64,000 bases of DNA, taken from Misgurnus anguillicaudatus (lineage: Eukaryota > Chordata > Actinopteri > Cypriniformes > Cobitidae). Positions 1 to 11,571 of this stretch are shown piece after piece (within the stretch, counting starts at the first letter, position 1; each line of letters starts with the position of its first letter). Where the stretch lies: contig NC_073361.2 in NCBI RefSeq assembly GCF_027580225.2, positions 19,849,001 through 19,913,000 of the forward strand, in the 5' to 3' direction. The notes under the pieces are model-generated. The model did not search any database, had not been told where the DNA came from, and was given only the letters and a program-made list of their open reading frames with translations. Both the position numbers and the translations under genes were made by a program.

Positions 1-205
1 TTCTAGGCAAAGGGTGACTGCATCTCAAATAATAAAATATAACAGAGTTTTGGTTTATTTTGGATGCTTTTAGTCACCAACATAATTTCCAAAGTTGCAT
101 TTGTGTTATGCCATAGTTTGGATAAGTTTATTATTATTATATTATATAGAAAAATGTATAAATAAAAAACGAGTGGGTGTGTCCAAACTTTTGGTCTATA
201 CTCCA
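1..205. repeat. DNA-transposon end relic at the window edge
   Basis: The stretch ends with GTGTCCAAACTTTTGGTCTA near 181-200, the form of terminus I associate with common fish Tc1-like repeats. Only one end is inside the window, so family and length cannot be settled. Confidence 0.4.
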
Positions 206-647
206 GGCCTAAGTTTGTGAAAAGGCTACCTTAGCACCTTAAGCCCTGTCCCTAATGGCACCCTCACTGTCCTCCGTAATAGTGTGCACCACACACAAAT
301 AGGACACTCATATACACCCTTCTTTATCATAAAATGATAAATGGGACACCCTGCTTTTTAGTGAACTGCACCCATCAAGTGCACATTGGGATAGGGCAAC
401 ACAAGATTAAGATAACTGATGTGTTATCAGAGTGTTAATAGGTTGGCTGTCCACTTTAGTGCTGTATCTTAACGTTGAATCTTTTGAGACATTGCATCCC
501 TTTTTATGGGCTTGTTTGTTCTCACTTGGCTGGCTGATGGGTTTCTCCGGACCCTGGAAGGCAGAGTGGTGATTGTCCGCGGACAGATGTATGGTTTTCC
601 CTGGGCGATTCCAGAGAGACCGTAGATCTGTGGATGCCGTCGGGATT
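206..647. other. 3' UTR or flank of the kinase gene
   Basis: Follows the stop codon on the minus strand. I see no recognisable gene or repeat. Several TTTATT words (AATAAA on the minus strand) lie further downstream, near 52 and 126, but none can be chosen as the poly(A) signal from sequence alone. Confidence 0.35.
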
Positions 648-876
648 TCAGAAGGCACCCTGCACGAAAGGGTGGCTGAGAAGGCCCTCGGCAGTGGGTC
701 GGCATTTTTCTTCCACGAATACTTGCCGCAGGAAGTCCCTGCATGTGTCGGACACACCTTCAGGCAGGTTTGGTTTAGTGGGCTGGGTTGCGATCTTGAA
801 AATCGCAGCCATTGCTTCGTATTCAGCCCATGGGGGCTTTTGAGTTAGCATCTCTACAACTGTGCAAGCCACACTC
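648..876 (-). CDS. map3k3: MAP3K3-like, last coding exon: kinase C-terminus and stop
   Basis: The exon codes for about residues 531-606. It starts [20 protein letters not shown] then [20 protein letters not shown] and ends [11 protein letters not shown] with TGA at 650-648. It covers the helices of the kinase C-lobe, including the RP residue of helix H-I (KCRPTAE). WAEYE and [11 protein letters not shown] resemble MEKK3; [10 protein letters not shown] resembles MEKK2. The extreme C-terminus differs from both human paralogues. The acceptor is TCTCAG before 876. Confidence 0.95.
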
Positions 877-1075
877 CTGAGAGAAAAAAACATGTGTTAG
901 CAAACAATGAGTATTTACGGCACTTTGAGTTGTGATTCCTAAGACTGTTAATATGAAAAAGTTTTAAAGAGAAGATTTCATACTATAAATTATTATACAA
1001 AGGAAAATCACATAAAATGAGTATTTAAATCGTATAAATTATTATTATTAAGTTTAAATTTCTATAAAAACATAC

Positions 1076-1253
1076 CAGACATCTGCTTTGCGTCCATAAC
1101 CTTCTCCATTAATGACTTCCGGGCTCATCCAGTAGGGGGTGCCAGTGACTGATTTGATTCCTGTCCCTGACATACAGATTGTCTGAATGCGCTTGCTAGC
1201 TCCAAAATCTCCCAGCTTTACATTTCCAGAGGAGTCCCTCAGAATGTTAGCGC
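1076..1253 (-). CDS. map3k3: MAP3K3-like, coding exon 15: DFG motif and activation loop
   Basis: The exon codes for about residues 472-530: [20 protein letters not shown] followed by [16 protein letters not shown] and [20 protein letters not shown]. It carries the Mg-binding DFG, the activation loop and the P+1 loop ending MSPEV. The loop Ser and Thr in KSVTGT correspond to the activating phosphosites known for MEKK3 (human Ser526 and nearby Thr). The acceptor is CTCACAG and the donor GTATGT. The last two bases (TG) join G of the final exon to make Trp531. Confidence 0.96.
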
Positions 1254-1963
1254 CTGTGAGGAAACAAACGTGGATCGGTTTACATCGACCAGACATGCAT
1301 GCGTTTTTGTTTCACCAAGATGACGACTGCAGAAAATTATAAGCTGCTTATAGTTGTGGGGGTTGAAGATCGAGACACTAGTCTTTCTTCCCACGCATCC
1401 AGTAATGATTTTCCGTCGGAGGTGGCCTTGTATAGCCATGTTAGCCGTGAGATTTGTGGTTGTTTGAGTAGTGACTAAGTCCCGCCAGCCGCAAGAGTTC
1501 CACACCCTGGAAGTCTCGCTGTACTGTGAACAGTGAGACCGAAAACGATAAAAGACAAGAAGAGGACAGAGAAAGATTTTGCACAGAGCACATATTCAGA
1601 ACGGTTAGGGGTAGGACAGAGACTTTATGGCTTACACAGGCAGCGGTCCCAAATGGCCATACTTAAAAACATATCAAATGCATTGCATTAGATAGCAACC
1701 TACAAGTCTACTTGTGACGTTGGTATAACAGTTAGAAGTTAAAGAGTCTCTGTCTAGCAGAAGGACTGTCTAAATTATAGATTATTATTATTATATTATA
1801 TTATATTAATAATAAAATTAGCTGGTCATTTCAGTGGTAGTACAAGCAGGACTTGGGAGAGTTTTGCTATGCAAAAATATATAGGAAGTACTGTTGTCTA
1901 AAGCAAATCAGACCCAAATTCAGGTCAGTTTCCCGAACACGGTTTAAGATTAAGAGTCCTGGC
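1254..1963. other. Intron, no feature seen apart from an AT-rich run
   Basis: Intronic sequence between the DFG exon and the HRD exon. A TTA/TA low-complexity run lies at about 1780-1815. Nothing else recognised. Confidence 0.4.
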
Positions 1964-2608
1964 TTAAAGGAAAACACCACCGTTTTTCAATATTTTACTG
2001 TGTTCTTACCTCAACTTAGACAAATTAATACATATCTATCTTTTTTCAATGCGTGCACTTAATCTTCGCACAGTGCGTTGTGAATGTGTTAGCATTTAGC
2101 CTAGCCCCATTCATTCCTTAGGATCCAAACAGGGTTGAATTTAGAAGCCACCAACACTTCCATGTTTTCCAGATTTAAAGAGTGTTACATGAGTAGTTAC
2201 ACAAGTATGTAACATCATCACTCCTGACTACTCCCCCTCTCGATCAAAAATCCATCAATATTACTGCGCCCTAGGTCAAAGAGCTGCAATCTAAGTGCTC
2301 TTCCGCCATACAATATAGTTCTCATTTTTTAAATCGCCACGTTTTATTTTGTGCCATCATACTCATTCGTGTAACTACTCATGTAACAGTTTTTAAATAG
2401 GGAAAACATGGAAGTGTTTGGTGGCTTCTAAATTCATCCATGTTTGGATCCTAAGGAATGAATGGGGCGAAGTTAAATGCTAGCACATTCACAACGCGCT
2501 GTACAGAGAGTGGGTGCACACATTGAAGAAAGATAGGGATGTATTAGTTCGTCTAAGTTAAGGTGAAAATATAGTAAAATATTGAAAAACGGTGGTGTTT
2601 TCCTTTAA
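1964..2608. mobile_element. TTAA-flanked inverted-repeat element (MITE), family AGGAAAACACC
   Basis: Body 1968-2604 is flanked by TTAA at 1964-1967 and 2605-2608. The ends are long imperfect inverted repeats of over 200 bp; the outer part reads AGGAAAACACCACCGTTTTT. There is no coding capacity. The TTAA target suggests piggyBac- or Kolobok-type mobilisation by another element's transposase (inference). Confidence 0.85.
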
Positions 2609-2829
2609 TCTAAACATAAAAAAACATTACTGGTGTGCCTCTTGAAACAAAACAATGATACATTTTAAGTTTGTGGGTGGTGCAACTATGCTTGAAGGAA
2701 ACCTGTAAGATTACGCAAATTAACAATCAGGTTTCGCGATCCCTGATTTACATTACAAAGCCAAACAGCAAGCACCCACCACTGGGGTCCGTTGCAAGTA
2801 AAACTCGTGGTGAATTTAATTCGACGTAC

Positions 2830-2959
2830 CTTTGATGTCTCGGTGTACGATCATGTTGCTGTGCAGGTAGTGGACTCCTTGCAGGATCTGCCTGGTGTAT
2901 CTGCGGGTTACTTTTTCAGTTAACGCTCCATACGCCTTCAGCTGGTCTTTTATAGACCC
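2830..2959 (-). CDS. map3k3: MAP3K3-like, coding exon 14: kinase C-lobe with catalytic HRD
   Basis: The exon codes for about residues 429-471. It reads [20 protein letters not shown], then [20 protein letters not shown] and DIK, plus one base of Gly472. HRDIK is the catalytic loop with the base aspartate. SIKDQLK and GVHYLHSN resemble MAP3K2; AYGALTE resembles MAP3K3. The acceptor is ACGCAG and the donor GTACGT. Confidence 0.95.
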
Positions 2960-3770
2960 CTGCGTACACAGAAGTATTAAACTGTTAAGTACATACCAAA
3001 AATTTTATCAGAATGATATCTTGCCATGCATTTAGCTATACAATACAAAGTGTATGCATGCATGTTATTATGTTCAAAAGCAAAAATCATAAAAGTTTGA
3101 ACTTTATACCTCTATGTAGCTCTCTTAATTAATACTGTAAATAACTATTATTTTACCCAAAAATATGTTAGAACAAAGTAAATCGATGAAGAACACTATA
3201 AAGAGTGATTGTTACTAAGAGCATCAATAAGCTGCTTACAGGGAAATCCGCTTAGATGTTTATAAATCTGGAGCTGGATGCGTTCGGCTTCTCGGAACCC
3301 TGAATCTTTTTTAAGTTTTCGGAAAAACAGACCCTAGTGCCAAACGATCCTCGCATACGTCTGTTTCTTTGAAACACTAGCCCAAACAAAGTTCATATTT
3401 CCTCAGGTTTCCTGTTTACACCCCTCGGTGTGGAAACAATGTCTCCTTAAGGACTACATCGCCTAACACATGCGACGCTACAGTCAGAAAACCGCAGACA
3501 GATTTGCATTGCTCCATTCAAATGGTGTCATATTTGTATTATGAAGCATTATAATGTCTTTGGCAAGCCGCAAATCACCAGCTAAAATGGGTGCATGACC
3601 AAAAAAAAAAAACATATTAAAGCATAACAAGGCAAGGTCGGCACACAACGGCTCTGAAAAATAAAAATGTATTAATGGAAGTACAGAAAGGTGATGTTTT
3701 CAAGCACACAGGCTTTTCATAATTCGTCTGAATGATGTGCACTCGAAATGTCACCTCTGTGAAAGTACAC
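2960..3770. other. Intron, nothing recognised
   Basis: AT-rich intron sequence with an A run at about 3601-3612. No gene, RNA or clear repeat boundary seen. Confidence 0.4.
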
Positions 3771-4466
3771 TAATCAGGGTTCACACACTTTAGTTAACTT
3801 CAAGGACTCCAATACCCTCAAATTCAAGGACTAAATGTGGGGACACATTTCAAGTGAGAGCAAGGTTACATTGTGTTACCTTTTAAGATGCATTGTTACA
3901 GTTCTCTTTCGAGGGAACTCACGCTGCGTCACTGCGGTGACACTTTGGGGACGCCTCCAGGGGTAAGTGCGTCTGAATGTGTATATCAAATTCAACCAAT
4001 GGTGAGGCTTCACGACAAAAACAGGGTGACACGTGAGCCAGGAAGTATATCACTATCTGAAATATTGCCAAAGATGGCGTTACAGGGACGCAAGAAGTAT
4101 GGGAAGGAAGACGCAGCGTCTCGTTCCCTTCTCAGGGAACAACAGTTACATACGGAACCCGAGATGTTTTCATGTGTCAACTATGCAAAAAAGCATTTTG
4201 GTATGAATCAACATTCGCATACAGAAGATATAAGCATTTAAAGCGAACAGTTTAACACGTGTGCTTAAAAAGTCTAGAATTTTAATATTATCCTACACTC
4301 CACAGGGAATAATATGGATTTTTTTCCAGAAAACTTCTTGCATAAAATAGATTCAACTACTTTCAATGACCTGTATCTATGTATGTATATGCTCAAAAAC
4401 TTCCCAGGGCCTTGAATTTTTTCACCCAGATTTGCAAACTTTCAAGAATTTCAAGGACCCTGACTA
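3771..4466. mobile_element. Nested inverted-repeat elements
   Basis: The outer ends read TAATCAGGGT at 3771 and ACCCTGACTA at about 4457-4466 (inverted). Inside, about 3895-4160, a second pair of inverted ends surrounds GAGGGAACTCACGCTGCGTC and its counterpart GACGCAGCGTCTCGTTCCC. Both are non-coding. The open frame at 3873-4241 falls across the inner element and looks accidental. Confidence 0.6.
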
Positions 4467-5510
4467 ATACATTTGTGAACCTGTTTGTGAAAACCAAGCC
4501 ATTTTTTTGTGATTTTCTGTTTCCACATATCTAAAATCATCCTACATAGATAGACAAAAAGCTCTTATCTCATAATTAGATAATGAGACTTTAGCCTTGA
4601 TTTCACAGGTAGGGCTTTTTGTAGCTGTGGTGTTCCTACCTTTCCTTGTTTTGGAAGTTAAAACCAATGCTTCATTGTGTTTCATACTCCTACCGCATTA
4701 TACTCCTACACATCCTAGCAACCTTGTAATTTCTGTCCTCATGCAATGCATTCTTCACTCTAATCTCACTCATTCAATGTCTTTTCCTCTGTTTCTCATA
4801 TCCTCTTCTCTTTTTCTCTGTACTTCACCCCTGTGCTTATCAGGACCCTGCAGTGGTTCGGAGCGGCTGGTGGCTTTGGCTCCAGGGCAGTGATGTATCC
4901 GTTTGCCAGAGACCACAGTGAAACATTACATTCCCCTTTTCCAAACAATATGTGACAATGAGACTCTATGCATATTTAATCAGATTGATGGATGGGACAG
5001 GCCACATATGATGCTAGTTAAGACTGATGCTATTATTCGCAAGGAAAATTAACTCATAAAACAGTGCGGTTGTGCTGACAAAGAACATCAGCGTGGGTTT
5101 GCCATTGCTTGGAAAGTGCAGACTCATTTTACAAGTTTAACAATGACATTGTCTTGAAACACTACTTGCTAAAAATAAATTGCGGCTGGTAATCCGAATG
5201 TTTGTTTGCATATGCTGTATGTCCTTATTTATTCAAAGAGTCAGATTTATAAAAGACTGCTGTACAGATTCTTTCCGAATATACTCGACCCCCACGAGGC
5301 GTACCGCGGGAGGGGCGAGTCACGAACAAGCAACACAAACAAAACTTTATCCCACTATTTCAGGATAACTTATAATTCACTGCATGCGTTTGTGTCATTT
5401 ACATTATATTGCACTTATGCGCCGATCAACATCCAAACACAGAATTTGATGCAGTTTTACTTGCGGCGTGTGACCCAGTTGGGACCACCGCATTTCAACA
5501 AAATCCAGCG
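4467..5510. other. Intron, nothing recognised
   Basis: No exon of the kinase is expected here by phase, and I see no separate gene, RNA or bounded repeat. Confidence 0.4.
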
Positions 5511-5860
5511 TTAAAGGAAAACACCACCGTTTTTCAATATTTTACTATTTTCTTACCTCAACTTAGACAAATTAATACATACCTATCTTTTTTTCAATGC
5601 GTGCACTTAATCTTTGTACAGCGCATTGTGAATGTGTAGCATTTAGCCTAGCCCCATTCATTCTTTAGGATCCAAACAGGGATGAATTTAGAAGCCACCA
5701 AACACTTCCATGTTTTCCCTATTTAAAGACTGTTACATGAGTAGTTAAGTATGTTGGCACAAAATAAAATATGGCGATTTTTTTAAGCGGATAAAAATGA
5801 AAACTATATTGTATGGTGGAGGAGCACTTAGTTTGCCTCACTTCAAATTCAATAACACAA
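5511..5860. mobile_element. Partial copy of the AGGAAAACACC TTAA element
   Basis: Starts with TTAA at 5511 and follows the left arm of the element at 1964 closely for over 200 bp, then diverges. No matching right end was seen, so it is truncated or rearranged. Confidence 0.6.
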
Positions 5861-6178
5861 CCAAAAATGCAATGTACTTTCACAACATCCAATTTTGCGG
5901 ATCGTTCTGACTGGAGACTTATGCGATCAGGCATACTTTACAGCTTCCTAAATCTGCAAATACAGCATCCAAAATGCTGAAAGGGCTCAAAGATGCACAA
6001 ACAAAGGTTTTCATGCAAAAATGCCACCCACGAAAGTTGGCACGGCATGGATAAGGGCCAGATACATAATGCATAAACACATAAGGAAACAATATTTGAG
6101 GACTGAAAAAACGTGCGAGTAAACGCCTCACAACCCCTCTGACAAACAACATGCAGCAAACACAATATACATACACAC

Positions 6179-6310
6179 CCCTGGCATAAATTCAACGAAG
6201 ATGGACAGCTTCTTCTGCACTGGATCACGCAAGCAGCCGTAATACTGAACGATGCGCTCGTGACGCAGGTTCTTCAAGAGCTGAATCTCACACTCCAGCG
6301 CGTTCACTTC
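6179..6310 (-). CDS. map3k3: MAP3K3-like, coding exon 13: kinase helix C to hinge
   Basis: A 44-codon exon (about residues 385-428) reading [20 protein letters not shown], then [20 protein letters not shown] and FMPG. The helix-C glutamate is in LECEIQLL. The hinge region is IFVEFMPG, where mammals have [16 protein letters not shown] and LSIF are MAP3K2-like (MEKK3 has EVSALECE and LTIF). The acceptor is CCACAG and the donor GTGTGT. Phase 0 at both ends. Confidence 0.95.
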
Positions 6311-6489
6311 CTGTGGAGAGAAATGTGAGCAGAAAGTGACGAAAAACCTTCCAGTGAATAAATGTGTCATCTTACAAATGCTATGGCAGATGCTGTCGCT
6401 CACTATCAGACAGATAAGAATCCAACTGCAATGTACAGTTGCTAAAGCAAACTATAGGCTTTTTGAAACATCTGACTTCAAATAGTATT

Positions 6490-7373
6490 TGACCCTGACC
6501 ACAAAACCAGTCATAAGTCAAACAGGTATATTTGAAGAGTTTGGTTCCAAAACGCAATAAATCCATTTTGATAATTCGGTAAAAACGTTGATTTAGGTAA
6601 AAACGTGTTTTCTATACCAAGAAAGTGACAAGATGAAAAACTATTTTCTGTTACAAACTTTCGCATGGCATCTTTAGGTTATAATAACATTAAAAATTCA
6701 AATCCATAACGTGATTTTCAAAGATTTATTATAAAAACTTTTTTCCACAAAATGCAGTAAATCCAAGTTTTTTGGATTTTTTTTTTTTCAAAATTCTATA
6801 AATCTATTGGATCAGTATAAATGTGCATTAATCTTTGCCTTTTAATATTCATTTAGTTTTGGAACCAAACTCTTAATTTGTAGCAATAGCAAACAATACT
6901 AGCCTAGAAATCTAGACGCACCCTAGCGGCCGCAAAATATATTTGCTGCCAGGGTTTAGTCTAGGCACTCACAATACACTTAACAGCTTCAAAAACCAAA
7001 ATTTGGTCAGGCCAATCACATCGTGTGTAGCGTCTGTGGGGCGGGCTTAACATGATTATAGATTTTTTAATGGCAAAAATTATTAGGATATTAAGTAAAG
7101 ATCATCTTCCATGAATATATTTTGTCTATCGTAAATATATCGAAAATTTATTTATCATTACTATGTGTTGTCAAGGACATAATTAAGACAACTATTAAGA
7201 CGATTTTCTCAATATTTTGATTCCACCCAATTGCAGCCGTTCAAATAGTTGTATCCAATTTGTAGCCAAATATGGTCCTATACTTTAAAAGCTTATTTAT
7301 TCAGCTTTTATGTGATATTTAAAAATGATTTTCCAAAATTTGCCCCTTATGACTGGTTTTATGGTCCAGGGTC
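6490..7373. mobile_element. Inverted-repeat element interrupted by a second one
   Basis: The outer ends are TGACCCTG-ACCACAAAACC at 6490 and the inverse GGTTTTATGGTCCAGGGTCA ending at 7373; both continue with the GACTTATG-type sequence CAGTCATAAG. The 6534-6875 element lies inside. A separate fragment at about 6900-7050 (CTAGAAATCTAGACGCACCC) may be a third insertion. Confidence 0.6.
6534..6875. mobile_element. Short non-coding element with GAGTTTGGTTCCAAAA ends
   Basis: About 340 bp with terminal inverted repeats AGAGTTTGGTTCCAAAA. Its interior matches, in inverse orientation, the right-hand end (about 32740-33070) of the 2-kb element at 31005-33070. It therefore looks like an internal-deletion derivative of that larger type. 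Confidence 0.7.
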
Positions 7374-7531
7374 ACATATATGGTGTTAAATTACAGCTTT
7401 TAATAATCTTGTACAGCACTTTTTGCATGAAAAAATGCATGCTAATGCATGCTATTTAGCTAGGATTTTTAGGTTTTTTTTGTCAGTACTTAAAAGTATA
7501 CAAATAATTAAAGGTAATAAAACACCTATTG

Positions 7532-8357
7532 TTAAAGGGATAGTTCACCCAAAAATGAAAATAATGCCATTAATGACTCACCTTCATGTCGTTCCAAACC
7601 TGTAAGACCTCCGTTCATCTTTGGAAACACAGTTTAAGATGTTTTATATTTAGTCCGAGAGCTTTCTGACCCTCCATTAAAAATCTATGTATGGTATACT
7701 GAAAGGTAATAAAAACATCATCAAAGTAGTCCATGTGACATCAGTGGGTCAGTTAGAATGTGTTAAAGCATCGTAAATACATTTTGGTCCAAAAATACAA
7801 ATATTACGACTTTTTTCAGCATCGTCTTCCGCGTCTGTTGTAAAGCGCATGCGCAAGACTAAAGTGACGTGACTGAAGTGACGCGGATGACGTGTTATCC
7901 TCAGACATGTTTGCGAAGTTTTTTTTTTCTCAAACTTACAGCGTGAGTCTCCCTCAGACTGTAAACGAAGCCTGGGCGCACAAAAAACAACAACAACAAC
8001 GTCATCTACATAACGTGACATTAGTCTCGCGCATGCGCTTCACAACAGACGCGGAAGAGAAGACAATGCTGAATAAAGTCGTCATTTTTGTTATTTTTAG
8101 ACCAAATGTATTTTCGATGCTTCAACACATTCAAACTGACCCACTGATGTCACATCGACTACTTTGATGATGTTTTTATTACATGGACAGTATACAGTTA
8201 CTAGATTTTCAATGGAGGGTCAGAAAGCTCTCGGACTAAATCTAAAACATCTTAAACTGTGTTTTCAAAGATGAACGGAGGTCTTACGAGTTTGGAACGA
8301 CATGAGGGTGAGTCATTAATGACATTATTTTCATTTTTGGGTGAACTATCCCTTTAA
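7532..8357. mobile_element. TTAA-flanked fold-back element, family AGGGATAGTTCACCC
   Basis: TTAA at 7532-7535 and 8354-8357. Arms of about 350 bp on each side are near-perfect inverted repeats that begin AGGGATAGTTCACCCAAAAA. The reading frames at 7749-8021 and 7892-8167 are the two arms read in opposite directions, not genes. Confidence 0.9.
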
Positions 8358-8579
8358 ATATTCATTAGGGGCAGCCGCTCAAAAGTAGGAGTTTTAAAAT
8401 GCTACATTTTATTGAAAGTTGATCCAGTTAACCGCTTTTTCCATTTGCTGTATGTGTTATTCAATATTTTTAGTTTCAGATGGAAATGTCTTCCCTATTG
8501 TAAAATAAAATATCACGATTTCATTTTATCACCAAATATCTCCTGCACAGATTCTTTGCACTCAGTTTTGTATGCTTAC

Positions 8580-8728
8580 TTTGCTGGTCTCCTGACAGAC
8601 GGGGTCAAATGGCACCTGCTTGGCCGCCAGCTCGCGCCCTGTATCAACATCGTAGCAGAGATAGACCTCGCCGAAGGCTCCTCGACCGAGCAGCTTCCCT
8701 TGACGCCAGTTCACAGGAGCCCTTGGGG
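8580..8728 (-). CDS. map3k3: MAP3K3-like, coding exon 12: kinase N-lobe, P-loop and catalytic lysine
   Basis: The exon codes for about residues 335-384, starting [20 protein letters not shown] and containing [18 protein letters not shown]. It supplies the glycine-rich loop (GRGAFGEV) that holds ATP and the lysine in AAKQV that pairs with the helix-C glutamate. Mammalian MEKK3 has GQGAFGRV and ASKQV, so Gln-to-Arg and Arg-to-Glu changes are seen in the loop; neither removes an essential glycine. The acceptor is CATAG and the donor GTAAGC. Confidence 0.95.
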
Positions 8729-9519
8729 CTATGAATGAGAAAATAAGGAACTATGCTAACCTTACTAGCAAACAACAGAGTCTTATTCACACACACAGAA
8801 CAAAACAACTGTATTTACTCAATATATACAGATTTACACTTCCTGATTTATTGGCTAATAAATTAAGATGAACACAGAAGCAGAGAGTGAGCTAGTGGCA
8901 TTGTGATTTTCCCATAAACCTAATGTCTTTATATATACATAACACACCTGGATATTAATTCTTTAAATCAAGGTCGTGTCAAACTGAAATAAACCCTTGT
9001 GGGTATTTTACTATTGTTTTATTACAATGTCTCATAGTTTAGCCAAGCTCGCAGTATTACCCCACCATTTAATGGCTCTCCAGACATTGAGCCACATCCA
9101 CAATAACACAAATGTTTTATTCTTAATCAAAGTTGGGGGGTTTAGTACTAAGGGGTTTATATGCACTCTGTGTCTACTAGATATGTCTGCTTCTAATACT
9201 TTTGTTATTGTTAGCTGCATGGATTTAATTAAAGGAAAGATGAACTTTTGAGTCTGGATGCAGTTAATCTACACTCCAGTTTGACAAAGTCACCACAAAT
9301 ATGATCTCTCAAACTCATTTGCTTCTTATTTTATTACAGACACACTGGCGACTGTCAGTGTTTATGATCATCTTAATGATCGTCTTGCACTGGTGTGTTT
9401 ACTGGTAATAAAACTGGCGTTTACTGGTTCTTTAGCAATGTGTGATGGCAGACAAATACAATTGATTGGTGTTGAACTTAATAATGGTAAAGTCTGCATG
9501 TGCATGTATGTAATCTTAC
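8729..9519. other. Intron, nothing recognised
   Basis: Short intron between kinase exons 11 and 12. No repeat boundaries or RNA features seen. Confidence 0.4.
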
Positions 9520-9690
9520 ATTTGGGAGCATTGCGTTGGCAGCTTTTGTCTGTCCAACTGATGGAGCGCAGATCTCCACCATACAGCAAAGTGCTTTCTC
9601 CATTATAGCTGCGCGTACGGCTGGACGGGACCAGTTGGAACGGGACAAAGTTCTCTTGGGGCATAAAGCTTCGAGGGAAGGTCCTTCGAC
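9520..9690 (-). CDS. map3k3: MAP3K3-like, coding exon 11: linker before kinase domain
   Basis: This 171-nt exon codes for about residues 278-334. It contains RRTFPRSFMPQENFVPFQLV followed by PSSRTRSYNGEST and ends QRNAPK plus one base of a Ser codon. RRTFPR, LVPSSR and NGE are shared with human MEKK3 and not with MEKK2, which has another sequence here; this supports the MAP3K3 call. The acceptor is TTTACAG and the donor GTAAGA. The joint to the next exon gives APKSPRAPVNW, matching human TKSPSAPINW. Confidence 0.9.
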
Positions 9691-9768
9691 CTGTAAACAA
9701 AGACGCACACATGCATTTTAGATTTAACCTGACATACAACACAAAACACAAGTATTCCCAGGGTTCCC

Positions 9769-9781
9769 ACACACACACACG

Positions 9782-9815
<34 letters not shown>
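9769..9815. repeat. CA/TA microsatellite
   Basis: Runs of CA then TA repeats, directly next to the truncated end of the Tc1 remnant that follows. Confidence 0.85.
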
Positions 9816-9817
<2 letters not shown>

Positions 9818-10247
9818 CCAGCCTTGTGGAGGTGTACAATTTTGTCTCTAGTGTCTTTGGACAGCTCTTTGGTCTTGGCCATGTTAGTAGTTGGATTCTT
9901 ATTGATTTTATGTGGTGGACAGGTGTCTTTATGCAGCTAACAACCTCAAACAGATGCATCAAATTTAGGATAATAAATGGAGTGGAGGTGGCATTTTAAA
10001 GGCAGACTAACAGGTCTTTGAGGGTCTGAATTCTAGCTGTTAGAGATGTGTTCAAATACTTATTTGCAGCTGTATCATACAAATAAATAGAAAAAAATCA
10101 TATATTCTGATTTCTGTATTTTTTTTAGATTATGTACCTCACAGTGGACATAACCTACGATGACAATTTCAGACCCCTCCATGATTTGTAAGTGGGAGAA
10201 CTTGCAAAATAGCAGGGTGTTCAAATACTTATTTTCCTCACTGTTTT
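9816..10247 (-). mobile_element. Tc1-like transposon remnant, 5' end and start of transposase
   Basis: On the minus strand a Tc1-type end (ACAGTGAGGAAAATAAGTAT) at 10247 is followed by a leader. A start codon at 9882-9880 then opens MAKTKELSKDTRDKIVHLHK, the N-terminal helix-turn-helix of Tc1-like transposases. The frame runs into the TA microsatellite at 9815, so the rest of the transposase and the other end are lost. Confidence 0.8.
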
Positions 10248-11146
10248 CTACAAGTTTTTAAACGTCTGGTATTGTGTGACTTCTCCTATTGACACTTCTT
10301 TCATTTACTTCAGCAAAAAAATTAATAAATAAATAACATGGCTTGGCATCTGTTCCTCTGGTATTCCAAATAAACTGTTACATGTCAAACAATCCTCTGC
10401 ATTGTATCACGCATCCTCTGATCTCTGTGATGCTTCTTTTTTTAACCAATAATTGCAGCCATTTCACGCGCTAAGCAATTTAAGACATGCTTTTTTCGTT
10501 GTTAAATAATGGTGCAAATACCAGTCATAACACGCGCAAACATTAGGTAATAATTTAAATATTCTCCTTCCAAAAATCTTGCGTCTAAAAGGGAAACTCC
10601 TAGAAATGCATATGCAATAAGGTCATTAACGTGCAACGCGCAATTTCTGTTTGACCCTCAAAGCCATCGACATCCAAACATGTATCTCTATGTTTTCAGA
10701 TTGTCTCACGCTTCTCTATTCCTCTCTCTCTCTAACTTCCCCTATTATCAAGCTTTCCACAAGACAGGAAACTGCTCTCAGTACAGTGTTTGGCAACAGT
10801 CAGTGTGCCCCATCAGGGGAAATACAAATAACACATACGCCAGGTTTTCAATACCCTTTTTCTGAGCTCTGTACATGGTAAACTCAAATCATGCTGTACT
10901 GGTCATGGTCATGTAAAAAAGTAAATCCTAGTATTACTTCCAGCCAGTCTCTTTAGCATTAGGACTAAATGAATCATTTGGTGAAATCAATACCATTCGT
11001 GTCCATGACAATTATTGCAGTACACTAAACACAAATACCTTAAAGGACCAATGAGCTTCAAGTTTAGCAAATTTACTTTAAAAATCACCTTAAGATAATA
11101 ATAATAGTAAAAGTTTTATGAAGTACAATTACAAAAATACCAGTAT
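10248..11146. other. Intron, nothing recognised
   Basis: No coding potential or bounded repeat seen. Confidence 0.4.
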
Positions 11147-11537
11147 TTAAAGGAATAGTTCACATAAGTGAAAATGTATAAGTGAAGATGTGTTTGACTT
11201 CCTTTCTTCAGGTAAACACAATCTTTATTTTATTAAAAATATCTGTCACTTTATACACTCTCAAAAAAAGTGATCAAGAATGGTCATAAGCTGTCACTGG
11301 GGGAATATAAACTCTTCAGGTGTACTTTTTGAAAGGGTTCTACACCAGTAAAAGCTAGGGACCATTATTCTGACAGTATATAGGTTGCCCTAAATGTTGA
11401 AGCATCATTATACATTCATTATAAAAGTAATCCATGTGTCTCCAGTGGGTTGTTCAGTTGAAGAAATGAGTCATATACATCTGGTATGGCATGAGGGTGA
11501 GTAAATGAGAATATTTTCATTTTGTGGTGAACTACAG
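11147..11537. mobile_element. Degenerate TTAA element, AGGAATAGTTCAC type
   Basis: TTAA at 11147-11150 followed by AGGAATAGTTCACATAAGTG. The inverse GTGGTGAACTACAG lies at about 11525-11538. It resembles the family at 7532 but is decayed, and the right TTAA is lost. Confidence 0.5.
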
Positions 11538-11571
11538 TGTACTTTTAAGTATTTGGGATGCAAAGGCAGGT

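Noticed and set aside
6381..6566. Short frame near exon 13 as an extra kinase exon
   Set aside because: It lies in intron and repeat sequence; the phase between exons 12 and 13 already closes without it.
9603..9962. 119-codon minus-strand frame through the TA microsatellite
   Set aside because: It reads the Tc1 remnant in the wrong frame and the microsatellite as Tyr-Ile repeats; the true Tc1 frame starts at 9882 and is short.
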